Of a stretch of 64,000 nt of DNA, positions 33,280-42,119 are shown piece after piece (the first letter of the stretch is position 1; every line of letters begins with the position of its first letter). This DNA is from Hymenobacter cavernae (lineage in GTDB: Bacteria; Bacteroidota; Bacteroidia; Cytophagales; Hymenobacteraceae), in assembly GCF_014641455.1 (NCBI RefSeq), contig NZ_BMHT01000003.1, forward strand, positions 367,921 to 431,920, given 5' to 3'. Made by a program: the position numbers and the translations under genes. The notes beneath the pieces were generated by a model. The model searched no databases. It had not been told where the DNA came from and saw only the letters and a list, made by a program, of their open reading frames with translations.

Positions 33280-33576
33280 ATGAAAACGCTCTTCCTGCTT
33301 GCCGCTTTGCTCGGCTGCGCTACTCTCACGCATGCGCAAACGACGCCTGCTACTACCTCATCTTCAACCACCAGCTCATCCTCCACGACGAGCACAACGC
33401 CCGTATCGGGCACGAAGAATGTGGGCAGCGACCGGGCCGACGCGCCCAAAGCGCCCGGCATTGAAGCCCAGACGACAACGCCTACGTCGTCCTCGACCAA
33501 AGCAACTGCTCCTAAGTCGACTGCGCCTAAGAAAAGCACGGGCAAGCAGAAGAGCGCTCCAACCACTAATCAATAA
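33280..33576 (+). CDS. Small secreted Ser/Thr-rich protein
   Basis: 98 residues. Signal peptide MKTLFLLAALLGCATLTHAQ; the Cys at position 13 is within the hydrophobic core, not a lipobox. The mature part is low complexity: a Ser/Thr run (TTPATTSSSTTSSSSTTSTT), a short charged patch (GSDRADAPKAPGIEAQ), a second Thr/Ser patch, and a Lys-rich end (STAPKKSTGKQKSAPTTNQ). It is probably an unstructured periplasmic or surface peptide and could be glycosylated (inference). No domain is recognised. It is followed after 18 bp by a YodC-like gene on the same strand, likely in one transcript. Confidence 0.7.
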   Translation: MKTLFLLAALLGCATLTHAQTTPATTSSSTTSSSSTTSTTPVSGTKNVGSDRADAPKAPGIEAQTTTPTSSSTKATAPKSTAPKKSTGKQKSAPTTNQ

Positions 33577-33594
33577 CTTATAAGCCAACAGCTT

Positions 33595-33825
33595 ATGTCA
33601 GTATTCAAATCGGGGGATGTCGTGCACCTAGCTTCGGGCGGCCCTAGCATGACGGTGGTGACGGTGGATGGCGAGGTCGTGCGCTGCACGTATTTTGACC
33701 AGGAAGGCGACTTGCATGGTAATCCGGAAGGTATTCCGTTTCAGCAAGAACTGCTGCGGGCGGGCTCCGCTCCTACGCCCGACGAAAGTGAGGAGCGCGA
33801 AAACAGCAAGTTTGGCTACGCCTAA
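33595..33825 (+). CDS. YodC/DUF2158-family small protein
   Basis: 76 residues. The N-terminal 50 residues match the DUF2158/YodC pattern FKSGDVVHLASGGPSMTVVTVDGEVVRCTYFDQEGDLH, a small beta-barrel fold of unknown function. The C-terminal 25 residues are acidic and low in complexity (PDESEERENSKFGYA). The start is the ATG at 33595, 18 bp after the preceding stop, so the two genes are probably co-transcribed. Confidence 0.82.
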   Translation: MSVFKSGDVVHLASGGPSMTVVTVDGEVVRCTYFDQEGDLHGNPEGIPFQQELLRAGSAPTPDESEERENSKFGYA

Positions 33826-33867
33826 GCCTTGCGACTCTTCTGCACCAGACAAACCTAGCTTACACAA

Positions 33868-33910
33868 AAACAGCCCCGCCGGAATTAAACCGACGGGGCT
33901 GTTCTGTTTT
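33868..33910. terminator. Bidirectional terminator
   Basis: CAGCCCCGCCGG pairs with CCGACGGGGCTG (one mismatch) around AATTAAA, flanked by A-tract and T-tract. It serves both the small-protein pair and the converging NDH-2 gene. Confidence 0.88.
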
Positions 33911-33936
33911 AATAAGCTGTTAACCTAGGCCTTAGC

Positions 33937-35271
33937 TCATTTGCCCGCACTTTGCAGCTCCACCACTGTCTTATCGTCATGGCGCACTAAGGGGCGGATG
34001 ATGATACGCGTGCCGCGCTCGTAGGTGAAGAGGCGGTACACCCAGTTGCTGAGCACGATGAGCTTGCTGCGGAAGCCGATGAGGTAGTAGATGTGCACAA
34101 ATAGCCAGGCGACCCAGGCAATGAAGCCACCGAGGCTCTTGTTGCCGGGCAAATCGGCGACGGCACGGGCGCGGCCCACAATGGCGAGCGAGCCTTTATC
34201 GAAGTACTCGAAGGGTTTCCAGGCTTCCTGCCGCAGCTGCCGAACGAGGTTTTTGGCTAGGTGCGCGCCTTGTTGCAAAGCTGGCTGCGCTACCTGCGGG
34301 TGCCCTTTGGGCCATTTATCCGTCTTCATTACGGCAATGTCGCCGATGGCGAAGATGTCCTCGAAGCCCGCAATCTGATTGAACTGGTTCACAATGTAGC
34401 GACCCCGCTCAACGGAAGCTGCCGGCATGCCTTCGATGGTAGCGCCCGTTACGCCGGCGGCCCACACCAGGGTTTGCGTCGGAATCTGCTCCCCGTCTTT
34501 GAAGGTAACTATCTCACCATCATAGGAAGCCACGAGCTTATTCAGCTTGATATTGACCCCTAGCTTCTCCAGATCCTCGTGGGCGCGTTTGCTGGAAGCA
34601 GGCGTCAGGGGCGGCAGTACGCGATCCAGACCATCGACCAGGTAGATGTTCATCTCGCGGAAATCCAGCCCTGGGTAGTCTTTGGGCAGAATGTGCTGGC
34701 GCATTTCGGCCAGCGAACCCGCTAGCTCGACGCCCGTAGGGCCCGCGCCGGCAATCACGATATTGAGCAAACCCTGACGAATTTGCTTGTCGCGCGTCAT
34801 GCTCGCCTGCTCGAAGGATTGCAGCAACTGGCTGCGCAGGTTTACGGCGTCGGAAAGCTGCTTGAGCGGAAAGGACTTCTGCTCAATCTGCTTGTTGCCG
34901 AAGTAGTTCGACTGCGTACCGGTGGCAATCACCAGGTAATCGTACTTGATAGCGCCGATGAGCGTGTTCACCGTTTTGGCGGTCGGGTCGATGTCCGTTA
35001 CGCGCACGAAGCGAAAGTGAAAATCGTGGCGGTCGTCGAACAGCTTGCGAATCGGCTCGGCAATAGATTCGGGCTCCAGGCCGGCGGTAGCCACCTGGTA
35101 GAGCAACGGCCAGAAACCATAGTAGTTCTGCTTGCTCAGCATCACTATCTGGAAATCCTTCTCTGGCAGATATTTGACGAGGTTCACGCCGCCGAATCCG
35201 CCCCCAATCACCACGACACGCGGTTTGGTGGTATCCGGAATATTCAGCGAAAGTTTGTTCATTTCCAGCAT
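33937..35271 (-). CDS. ndh: Type II NADH:quinone oxidoreductase
   Basis: 444 residues; peripheral membrane flavoprotein that passes electrons from NADH to menaquinone without pumping protons. FAD-binding RVVVIGGGFGGVNLVKYL near residues 18-35, the quinone/FAD stretch NYYGFWPLLYQVATAGLEPESIAEPIRKLF, the second Rossmann fold IVIAGAGPTGVELAGSLAEM, FAIGDIAVM as the second FAD contact, QPALQQGAHLAKNL, and a C-terminal hydrophobic anchor (GGFIAWVAWLFVHIYYLIGFRSKLIVLSNWV). The start is ATG 35271, with an alternative ATG at 35262. Monocistronic. Confidence 0.93.
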   Translation of the reverse strand: MLEMNKLSLNIPDTTKPRVVVIGGGFGGVNLVKYLPEKDFQIVMLSKQNYYGFWPLLYQVATAGLEPESIAEPIRKLFDDRHDFHFRFVRVTDIDPTAKTVNTLIGAIKYDYLVIATGTQSNYFGNKQIEQKSFPLKQLSDAVNLRSQLLQSFEQASMTRDKQIRQGLLNIVIAGAGPTGVELAGSLAEMRQHILPKDYPGLDFREMNIYLVDGLDRVLPPLTPASSKRAHEDLEKLGVNIKLNKLVASYDGEIVTFKDGEQIPTQTLVWAAGVTGATIEGMPAASVERGRYIVNQFNQIAGFEDIFAIGDIAVMKTDKWPKGHPQVAQPALQQGAHLAKNLVRQLRQEAWKPFEYFDKGSLAIVGRARAVADLPGNKSLGGFIAWVAWLFVHIYYLIGFRSKLIVLSNWVYRLFTYERGTRIIIRPLVRHDDKTVVELQSAGK

Positions 35272-35526
35272 AAGCGGCAGCTATCAGCGTTAAGCCAGGC
35301 AGCAGATTTGTGCTGCTGAACCCCTCAGAAAGCGGGGAAACTGGCTTGACAGGTTAGGTAAAAGTTGAGAAGGTGCGAAATTAGTTACAGAACCTAGGGT
35401 TCGAACCTTTGTCTAAATTACCCCTACGTTTTTTAGGCCCTATTAGGTTAACCTATACTGCAAATCTGATTAAGCCTAGCTCCTCAGTAGGCTTATTGTG
35501 CTTATTACTACTTGTTTTCACCAAAA
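35272..35526. other. Intergenic gap upstream of ndh
   Basis: About 255 bp between ndh and the efflux operon hairpin; no gene. It probably holds the ndh promoter. Confidence 0.4.
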
Positions 35527-35576
35527 TGCCAGCGCAACGCGAGCTTCTATTAGGAGAAGCTCGCGTTGCGCTGGCA
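35527..35576 (-). terminator. Perfect 22-bp hairpin at the end of the efflux operon
   Basis: TGCCAGCGCAACGCGAGCTTCT and its exact reverse complement around ATTAGG (arms 35527-35548 and 35555-35576), 29 bp beyond the stop of the outer-membrane factor gene. On the minus strand it is followed by TTTTGG, a modest U-tract. Confidence 0.75.
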
Positions 35577-35604
35577 AGTACCTAGGTTGATGCTATAAAC
35601 TCGG

Positions 35605-37083
35605 CTACAATGGTCGGGTTTCCGTGCCGCCGCCACCTAGGGCTCGGTAGAGGTCGATGAGCAATAGGAACTGCTCGCGGCGGGTGTTGGTCAGGTTTAG
35701 CTCGGCTTCCAATACGTTGCGCTGGGCCGTAATAACTTCCAGGTAAGACGCATAGCTAGCGCCGTAGAGGTCATTGGAAATGGCAACGGCTTTGTTCAGG
35801 GCAGCTACTTCCTGCTGCTGTAACTCATACATCTGCTGGTAGTTATCAATGCCCCGCAAGTTCGTGACGACTTCCTGAAAGCCGGTTTGAATAGCTTTCT
35901 GGTAGTTGTAGTACGACTCACGCTGCTCGGCGGCCGAGCGGCGGTAATCGGCTTTCAGCACGCTACGGTTCAGAATTGGACCTGCCAGGCCCCCGAGCAA
36001 GCCGTAGGCCAGCGAGGCCGGCGTGTTGAACAGTACCGATGCGTTATAGGAGTTCAGACCTAGGTAGGGCGTGAGCGTGAGCGACGGCAGAAACGCTGCG
36101 CGGGCGGCGTCTACGTCAGCGCGGGCGGCCAGCAGCTCGCGCTCGGCCTGCTGCACATCGGGGCGGCGCAGGAGCATGGCGGCCGGAATACCAGCCGTTA
36201 CCTGCTCCGGCAACGGCTGCTCGCCGATAGGCTGCCCGCGCACAATGGGCTGCGGATAGCGCCCGAGCAGCCGATTCAACTCGTTTTCGGTGGCCACAAT
36301 GCGCTGTTGGGCTTCAACTTGCAGACTGCGCGTGCGCAACAACTGCGCCGTAAACTGCTGCACGGCCAGCTCCGTGGCGCGGCCGCCAAGCTTCTGAATC
36401 TTAATAATTTCGACGGCCCGTTCCTGCAACGCTCGGTTCTTGCCGAGTACCACCAGTTCATTATCGAGCGCGAGTAGACTGTAGTAGAGCCGCGCTACTT
36501 GGGCCACCAACGACGTTTGCACGAGTTGCCGACCCTTATCGGAAGCCAGCAGACGCGCCACGGCGGCTTTCCGACGGTTGCGGAATTTGCCCCACAAATC
36601 GATTTCCCAAGAACTGCGCAAGCCGAGGAAGAACTCGGGCGTGGGCGTCGGGATGCGCTGCTTACCTTCGATATTGTTGGAGAGGTTGGTGTCGTAGTTG
36701 CCGATGCCGTTCAGGGTGTAGTCGCCGTAGCGGTCAACGCCGGCCGAACCGACGGCATTCACTGTAGGCAGCAGCGCGCCGCGGGCCACCAGCACGTTGG
36801 CGCGGGCTATTTCTACGCGCTGAATGGCAATACCTAGGTCGGGGTTGGCTTGCAGCGCCAAGTCGATGAGGCTGACCAGGTTCGGATCAGCGAAAAACCG
36901 TTGCCAGGATTGGTCGGCGATGCTAGCCGTATCGGCTCCCGTATTGCTACTGACGAAGCTGGAGGGCACAGGCGCAACTTTGGGGAGCGTCACGGGCTCA
37001 ACCGAGCGGCAACTGCTTACCAGCAGCAAACCTGCTACGGCTGGCAGTAAATGACGGCGTAGTTCGATGGTTAACCTATTCAT
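35605..37083 (-). CDS. RND efflux outer-membrane factor (OprM/NodT-type lipoprotein)
   Basis: 492 residues from the ATG at 37081-37083; a longer frame from 37155 puts 24 residues ahead of a full lipoprotein signal. Signal MNRLTIELRRHLLPAVAGLLLVSSC with the lipobox Cys at residue 25. Two OEP repeats follow: DLALQANPDLGIAIQRVEIARANVLVARGALLPTVNAVG and RPDVQQAERELLAARADVDAARAAFLPSLTLTPYLG. It is a trimeric TolC-like channel across the outer membrane. Last gene of the tripartite operon, 96 bp after the pump gene, with a hairpin (37127-37153) in that gap. Confidence 0.93.
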   Translation of the reverse strand: MNRLTIELRRHLLPAVAGLLLVSSCRSVEPVTLPKVAPVPSSFVSSNTGADTASIADQSWQRFFADPNLVSLIDLALQANPDLGIAIQRVEIARANVLVARGALLPTVNAVGSAGVDRYGDYTLNGIGNYDTNLSNNIEGKQRIPTPTPEFFLGLRSSWEIDLWGKFRNRRKAAVARLLASDKGRQLVQTSLVAQVARLYYSLLALDNELVVLGKNRALQERAVEIIKIQKLGGRATELAVQQFTAQLLRTRSLQVEAQQRIVATENELNRLLGRYPQPIVRGQPIGEQPLPEQVTAGIPAAMLLRRPDVQQAERELLAARADVDAARAAFLPSLTLTPYLGLNSYNASVLFNTPASLAYGLLGGLAGPILNRSVLKADYRRSAAEQRESYYNYQKAIQTGFQEVVTNLRGIDNYQQMYELQQQEVAALNKAVAISNDLYGASYASYLEVITAQRNVLEAELNLTNTRREQFLLLIDLYRALGGGGTETRPL

Positions 37084-37126
37084 AACTAAGGTGAATCCTG
37101 TTGTAAAAGCTAGGTTTGTGTACTTC

Positions 37127-37153
37127 GGTCGGACGGCACTGAGCCGTCCGACC
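37127..37153. repeat. Small perfect hairpin within the efflux operon
   Basis: GGTCGGACGGC and GCCGTCCGACC (37127-37137, 37143-37153) around ACTGA. No T-tract, so it may be an mRNA-stability or processing element between pump and channel genes. Confidence 0.55.
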
Positions 37154-37179
37154 AACAGGCTAGCCTAACTTAATTTTCC

Positions 37180-40100
37180 TTAAGCGGTAGCATGCACAGG
37201 CTCGCCCGCTTCGATTTCCACCGGCTCTTCTTCTACCTTCTCCTTCTTACCGGAGCGAGAAAACAGCACGTAGAGCCCTGGAATGAGTACCACTCCGAAC
37301 AACGTTCCGATGAACATACCACCTGCTGCCGCCGTCCCGATGGAACGGTTGCCGAGCGCGCCAGCGCCCGTAGCAATGGTCAGGGGAATGAGGCCGGCGA
37401 TGAAGGCGAAGGAGGTCATCAGGATGGGACGCAGACGCGAGTAGCCGCCTTGCACTGCCGCTTCCAGCGCCGAAAGGCCTTCTTCCTTGCGCTTGAGCAC
37501 CGCAAACTCGATGATGAGGATGGCGTTTTTACCCAGCAGACCGATCAGCATGACTAGCGAAACTTGGGCGTAGATGTTGTTTTCCAGACCTAGCAATTTC
37601 AGGAACAGGAACGCCCCGAAAATGCCCGTGGGCAAGCTCAGAATAACCGGCAGCGGCAGCAGGAAGCTTTCGTATTGGGCGGCCAGCAGCAGGTACACGA
37701 ACAGCAGCACCACGCCAAACACGTACAGCGCCTGGTCGCCGGAAAGCACCTGCTCCCGCGTCATGCCCGACCACTCGAAGCTGTAGCCGCGGGGCAGTTC
37801 CTTGGCTGCTACTTGCTGCACAGTGTTAATCACGTCGCCGGAGCTGAAGCCGGGAGCGGCATCGCCGTTGAGCATGGCCGAGGTGTACATGTTGTAGCGC
37901 GTGAGCTGCTCGGGACCGTACACGCGCTCTAGGCGCACGAAGGTCGAGAACGGCACCATCTCGCCCCGGTCGTTCTTCACGTACATTTTCAGCACGTCTT
38001 CGGGCGTGGTGCGGAAGTTAGGCGCGGCCTGCACCATCACTTTGTACATCTGCCCGAAGCGGATGAAGTTGGACGCGTAGAACGAGCCCATCAGCGTTTG
38101 CAGCGTGCTCATGGCCTTGTCTACTGTCACGCCCTTCTTGGCGGCCTGGTCCTGATCGACGTGGATCAGGTATTGCGGGAAGCTAGGGTCGAAGCTGGTG
38201 AAGGCGCTGCCCACGGCCGGCGTCTTGCTTAGCGCCTCAATAAAGCGGTTCGTTACCTGAGCCGTTTGCTGCAAGTCGCCGCGACCGGTGCGGTCGAGCA
38301 GGCGCAGCTCGAAGCCGCTAGAGTTACCAAAACCGGGTACCGTGGGTGGCGGGAAGAACTGAATATCAGCGTCGGTGATGTGCTTGGTTTTCGCTTCTAG
38401 CTGGGCAATCAGATCAGTTACCGATTCTTCGCGGTCGTCCCAGGTTTTCAGGTTGATCATGCCCATGCCGTAGGAAGCACCAGCCACTTCGTTGGTGAGG
38501 CTGTAGCCCGCCAGCGTCGACACCGATTCTACCGGACCTAGCTCTTTGGCTACCTGGTTGATCTGGTCGAGCACGCGCTCGGTGCGCTCCACGGTAGCGC
38601 CGGGCGGCGTGGTCACGTTCACGTAGATCATGCCCTGGTCTTCCGTCGGGATGAAGCCGCTGGGCAGAATGGTGCTCATGCCGTAGGTGGCGGCGAAGAA
38701 GAACACCAGCAAACCTAGGGTCACGAGACGACGACTGGCAATAGTGCGCACCAAGCGCTGATAGCCCGTTGCTAACGACTCATAGCGGCGGTTGAAGCCA
38801 GCAAAGAAGCGGTCAACAATCCCTTTCTTCCGCTCGCCTGGGTGTACCGGCTTCAGCAGCAACGCGCACAAAGCCGGCGTGAGCGTGAGGGCATTAATAC
38901 CCGAAATGACGATGGAAATAGCTAGGGTCAGGGAGAACTGGCGGTAGAACACACCTACCGGCCCCTCCATGAACGACACCGGCACGAACACCGCCGACAT
39001 CACCAGCGTAATGGCCACGATAGCGCCGCCGATTTCGCCCATAGCTTCGAGCGTGGCGTCCATGGCGGAGAGGTGCTTTTCGTGCATTTTGGCGTGCACG
39101 GCTTCCACCACCACAATGGCGTTATCGACCACAATACCAATGGCGAGTACCAGCGCAAACAGCGTAAGCAGGTTGATGCTGAACCCTAGCAATTGCATGA
39201 AAAACAGCGTACCGATGAGCGCTACCGGCACCGCTAGAGCCGGAATAATCGTCGAGCGCCAGTCCTGCAAGAAGATGTACACGACCAGGAACACCAGCAC
39301 AAACGCCTCGCACAACGTCCGTAGCACCTCATGAATGGAGGCGTCGAGGAAGCGCGACACGTCGTAGGCCACGTTGTAGGTCATGCCGGGCGGGAAAGAC
39401 GTTTGCTTCAGCTCGGCCATGCGCGCCTTCACATTTTTGATGACGTCGGAAGCGTTGGAGCCGGGGCGCTGCTTGAGCATGATAGCCGCCGACGGCCGCC
39501 CGTTGATCTTGGACACCATGCCGTAGCTCAATACGCCAAATTCGACGTTAGCCACGTCTTTCAGGCGCAGCACCGAGCCGTCGGGGTTGGCGCGCACCAC
39601 GATATTTTCGTACTGCTTGGGCTCGAAAAGCTTGCCCGTGTAGCGCAGCACGTATTGCAGCATCTGCGCCGCCTGGCCCGAGCTTTCGCCCGATTTGCCT
39701 GGCGCAGCTTCCACGTTCTGGTTGCGGATGGCCTGTACCACTTCGTCGGCCGACACGTTGTAGGCCACCATGCGGTCGGGTTGGAGCCACACGCGCATCG
39801 AGTACTCGCGCGAACCCATGATTTCGGCAAAACCTACGCCATCAATGCGCTTCAACTCCTGCAACACGTTGATATCGGCGAAGTTGTAGATGAACTTCTC
39901 CCCTACTTTCGGGTCCTCGCTCATCACGTTGAGGTAGAGCAGCATGCTGTTTACCTCCTTTTCCGTACTCACGCCCGCCTTGATAACTTCTTCGGGCAAT
40001 TCGTCAATCACCGTTTGCACACGGTTCTGCACGTTTACGGCGGCTAGGTCGGGGTCGGTACCGACCTGGAAGAATATGGTAATGAGCGTGATACCGCTGT

Positions 40101-40350
40101 TACTCGACACCGACGACAGGTAAGTCATGCCGGGCACACCGTTGATGGCGCGCTCCAAGGGCGTGGCTACGGCCTTGGCGCATACCTCGGCGTTGGCGCC
40201 AGTGTAGCGCGCCGTCACGGTAACGGAAGGCGGCACGATGTCGGGGAACTGCGTGATAGGCAGCGAAATCAGCGCCAGCAACCCTAGAAAGGTGATGAAC
40301 AGCGAGATGACCAGCGACAAAACCGGCCGGCGAATGAATAGATTAAGCAT
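37180..40350 (-). CDS. RND efflux pump, HAE1 family (AcrB/MexB-like)
   Basis: 1056 residues with the standard 12-helix layout: MLNLFIRRPVLSLVISLFITFLGLLALISLPITQFPDI at the start, TM4 LLTLFALVLAIGIVVDNAIVVVEAVHAKM, TM10 LLGKNAILIIEFAVLK, and two large periplasmic loops. The intra-membrane proton relay in AcrB uses D407, D408 and K940; the Lys is conserved (GKNAIL), but the second Asp is Asn here (VVDNA). It pumps hydrophobic or amphiphilic compounds out of the cell using the proton gradient. It lies between the adaptor and channel genes, with a two-component system upstream on the same strand. Confidence 0.95.
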   Translation of the reverse strand: MLNLFIRRPVLSLVISLFITFLGLLALISLPITQFPDIVPPSVTVTARYTGANAEVCAKAVATPLERAINGVPGMTYLSSVSSNSGITLITIFFQVGTDPDLAAVNVQNRVQTVIDELPEEVIKAGVSTEKEVNSMLLYLNVMSEDPKVGEKFIYNFADINVLQELKRIDGVGFAEIMGSREYSMRVWLQPDRMVAYNVSADEVVQAIRNQNVEAAPGKSGESSGQAAQMLQYVLRYTGKLFEPKQYENIVVRANPDGSVLRLKDVANVEFGVLSYGMVSKINGRPSAAIMLKQRPGSNASDVIKNVKARMAELKQTSFPPGMTYNVAYDVSRFLDASIHEVLRTLCEAFVLVFLVVYIFLQDWRSTIIPALAVPVALIGTLFFMQLLGFSINLLTLFALVLAIGIVVDNAIVVVEAVHAKMHEKHLSAMDATLEAMGEIGGAIVAITLVMSAVFVPVSFMEGPVGVFYRQFSLTLAISIVISGINALTLTPALCALLLKPVHPGERKKGIVDRFFAGFNRRYESLATGYQRLVRTIASRRLVTLGLLVFFFAATYGMSTILPSGFIPTEDQGMIYVNVTTPPGATVERTERVLDQINQVAKELGPVESVSTLAGYSLTNEVAGASYGMGMINLKTWDDREESVTDLIAQLEAKTKHITDADIQFFPPPTVPGFGNSSGFELRLLDRTGRGDLQQTAQVTNRFIEALSKTPAVGSAFTSFDPSFPQYLIHVDQDQAAKKGVTVDKAMSTLQTLMGSFYASNFIRFGQMYKVMVQAAPNFRTTPEDVLKMYVKNDRGEMVPFSTFVRLERVYGPEQLTRYNMYTSAMLNGDAAPGFSSGDVINTVQQVAAKELPRGYSFEWSGMTREQVLSGDQALYVFGVVLLFVYLLLAAQYESFLLPLPVILSLPTGIFGAFLFLKLLGLENNIYAQVSLVMLIGLLGKNAILIIEFAVLKRKEEGLSALEAAVQGGYSRLRPILMTSFAFIAGLIPLTIATGAGALGNRSIGTAAAGGMFIGTLFGVVLIPGLYVLFSRSGKKEKVEEEPVEIEAGEPVHATA

Positions 40351-40357
40351 CTTTTAA

Positions 40358-40463
40358 GCTTTTAGCTAGCAGCTGTTGGCTGTTAGCTTTTAATGAGAAG
40401 GAAGCATGGCGGCAGTGGTAGGCAGAGCAAAAAGCTAGCAGCTAACAACTACTAGCTAAAAGC
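40358..40463. repeat. Heptamer-periodic hairpin between adaptor and pump genes
   Basis: Arms 40358-40391 and 40429-40463 are complementary over about 34 positions with four transition mismatches. Units are 7-nt near-repeats (GCTTTTA, GCTAGCA, GCTGTTG, GCTGTTA). It lies between the adaptor stop (40472) and the pump start (40350). Confidence 0.85.
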
Positions 40464-40471
40464 CAAGAAAC

Positions 40472-41623
40472 CTACCTAGCATCGGCCACCAGTTCATCCA
40501 TTGCCACATAGCGCGGCTGAATTTTGGTACCCTCGCGCAAGTCCTGCACGCCTTCATACACGATTTTCTGGCCCGGCTTCAAGCCTGTTTTTACCACGTA
40601 GAAGTCCGAAAGGCGGGTTTGGGGCACGAAGGCCTGCATCTTCACCTTGTTGGCCTCATCGACCACGAACACGTAGTTTTTATCCTGAATCTCGAACACT
40701 GCCTTCTGCGGCACCAGCACCACATTGTGGATGGGGTTCGTCAGGCGCACGCGGCCGGTAGCGCCGTGCTTGAGCAGCTTATCGGGATTTGGAAACTGCG
40801 CCCGGAAGGCAATGGAGCCCGTATTCTCCTCAAACTCGCTTTCTTGGGTTTGAATCTGACCCGGATAGGCGTACGGCGTGCCGTCGGCGAGCAGCAGCGA
40901 TACTTCGCGACTGCCAGGCCGGGCGCCGTTCTGTTGCCGGGCTTTGAAGTACTCCAGGTACTCTTTTTCCGCCACGTTGAAGTATGCGTACACGGCCTGG
41001 AAATCAGACACGGTGGTGAGCAGCGTGCCGTTGTCGACCAGGCTTCCCGCTTTCATCGGAATGCGGTCCACGAGCCCGTCGAAGGGGGCCCGCACCAGCG
41101 TGTACGATAGGTTTAGGGCGGCCGTGGCGCGCATCGACCTAGCTTCGGCCACACTTGCCTGCGCTGCTTTCAGCTTCGATTGAGCCACTGCCAGCTCACT
41201 GGGCGATATGATGTCCTTGTCGACCAGCATCTTCACCCGGTCCAATTCTAGCTGAATGACGCGGGCCTGGGCTTGGGCGTTGTTGAGGGCCGCCTGCGCT
41301 TTGGCCACCTGCGAGCGAAGTTCGGCGTCGTTGATGCGGAACAGCGGCTGCCCCTTCTTCACCGCCCGACCTTCGTCCACGTAGATTTCCTCCAGAAAAC
41401 CGGGGACCCTAGCCCGCACTTCCACGTTACGTATGGATTGAATATCAGCCACATAGTCGTGGTGCAGCACCGTGTCGGTAGCCATGAGCTGGGTAACGGG
41501 CAAGGCGGGCGCAGCAGACACTTTTTGGGTATCTGCCTGGCTCTTCTCGGCGCAACCTGCCAAAGTAGTACCAGCTAGCACACTAACAACCCAGATCAGC
41601 TGGGACAAACGGTTGAGGGGCAT
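40472..41623 (-). CDS. RND efflux periplasmic adaptor lipoprotein
   Basis: 383 residues. Lipoprotein signal ending LAGTTLAGC (Cys at about 24). Then the membrane-fusion-protein layout: a biotinyl-lipoyl half-motif VEVRARVPGFLEEIYVDEGRAVKKGQPLFRIN, an alpha-helical hairpin (LRSQVAKAQAALNNAQAQARVIQLELDRVKMLVDKDIISPSELAVAQSKLKAAQASV), the second lipoyl half LVRAPFDGLVDRIPMKAGSLVDNG, and beta-barrel and membrane-proximal domains. It links the pump to the outer-membrane channel. First gene of the tripartite operon, about 80 bp downstream of the small acidic protein gene. Confidence 0.93.
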   Translation of the reverse strand: MPLNRLSQLIWVVSVLAGTTLAGCAEKSQADTQKVSAAPALPVTQLMATDTVLHHDYVADIQSIRNVEVRARVPGFLEEIYVDEGRAVKKGQPLFRINDAELRSQVAKAQAALNNAQAQARVIQLELDRVKMLVDKDIISPSELAVAQSKLKAAQASVAEARSMRATAALNLSYTLVRAPFDGLVDRIPMKAGSLVDNGTLLTTVSDFQAVYAYFNVAEKEYLEYFKARQQNGARPGSREVSLLLADGTPYAYPGQIQTQESEFEENTGSIAFRAQFPNPDKLLKHGATGRVRLTNPIHNVVLVPQKAVFEIQDKNYVFVVDEANKVKMQAFVPQTRLSDFYVVKTGLKPGQKIVYEGVQDLREGTKIQPRYVAMDELVADAR

Positions 41624-41703
41624 ACAGTTGGGGAAATGAGTTCCGTAGCAGATAAAGGCTACGACTTCTATTGATTGGTTTGTAGTTGATGATCAGCGGC
41701 TTA

Positions 41704-42015
41704 TCACTCGTTAGAAACGAGCATATCCGGCGCGCTGGTCGGCGGCCGGTTGTTTCGGGCTTGGGTTTGCAGGCTATCGGAGCGCAGGTGGTCGGCTTGG
41801 CAGCGGGCGAGCATGGTGCGCGTTAGGCGCAGCTCTTCGGATAAGGATGAATCGTCATCATCATCTTCCTCATCGCCGCCCTGTTCCACGGCAAAACGGC
41901 TGGTCCTCAGATCTTTATTCTGCGCGGTGACCAGGTAAAAGTTGAAGCCGGTGGAGAGAAAAAGGGCGCCGATCAGCAACCAAATCAGTACCGAATAGCG
42001 GTTGTCTTTTTGCAT
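41704..42015 (-). CDS. Small single-pass membrane protein with acidic stretch
   Basis: 103 residues. One transmembrane segment at about residues 8-28 (VLIWLLIGALFLSTGFNFYL). The rest is on the far side of the membrane and includes an acidic run (GGDEEDDDDDSS, about 47-58) and a predicted amphipathic helix (SEELRLTRTMLARCQADHLRSD) with one Cys. It lies between the two-component system and the efflux operon on the same strand, 80 bp and about 105 bp from its neighbours. The acidic loop could bind cations or the sensor kinase, but that is inference; no family recognised. Confidence 0.7.
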   Translation of the reverse strand: MQKDNRYSVLIWLLIGALFLSTGFNFYLVTAQNKDLRTSRFAVEQGGDEEDDDDDSSLSEELRLTRTMLARCQADHLRSDSLQTQARNNRPPTSAPDMLVSNE

Positions 42016-42119
42016 CGGTTCACGCGTTGGTGTGCTGCAAAGGACTCACGCCGACATTAGAACGGTCTGAGAAGGATATTAGAAAAGATTAAAAAGCACC
42101 AGAAGCCAGAAAGCTAGCG

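Noticed and set aside
33376..33588. Minus-strand and alternate-frame ORFs across the Ser/Thr-rich gene
   Set aside because: Arginine-rich products of low-complexity DNA; only the frame with a signal peptide is convincing.
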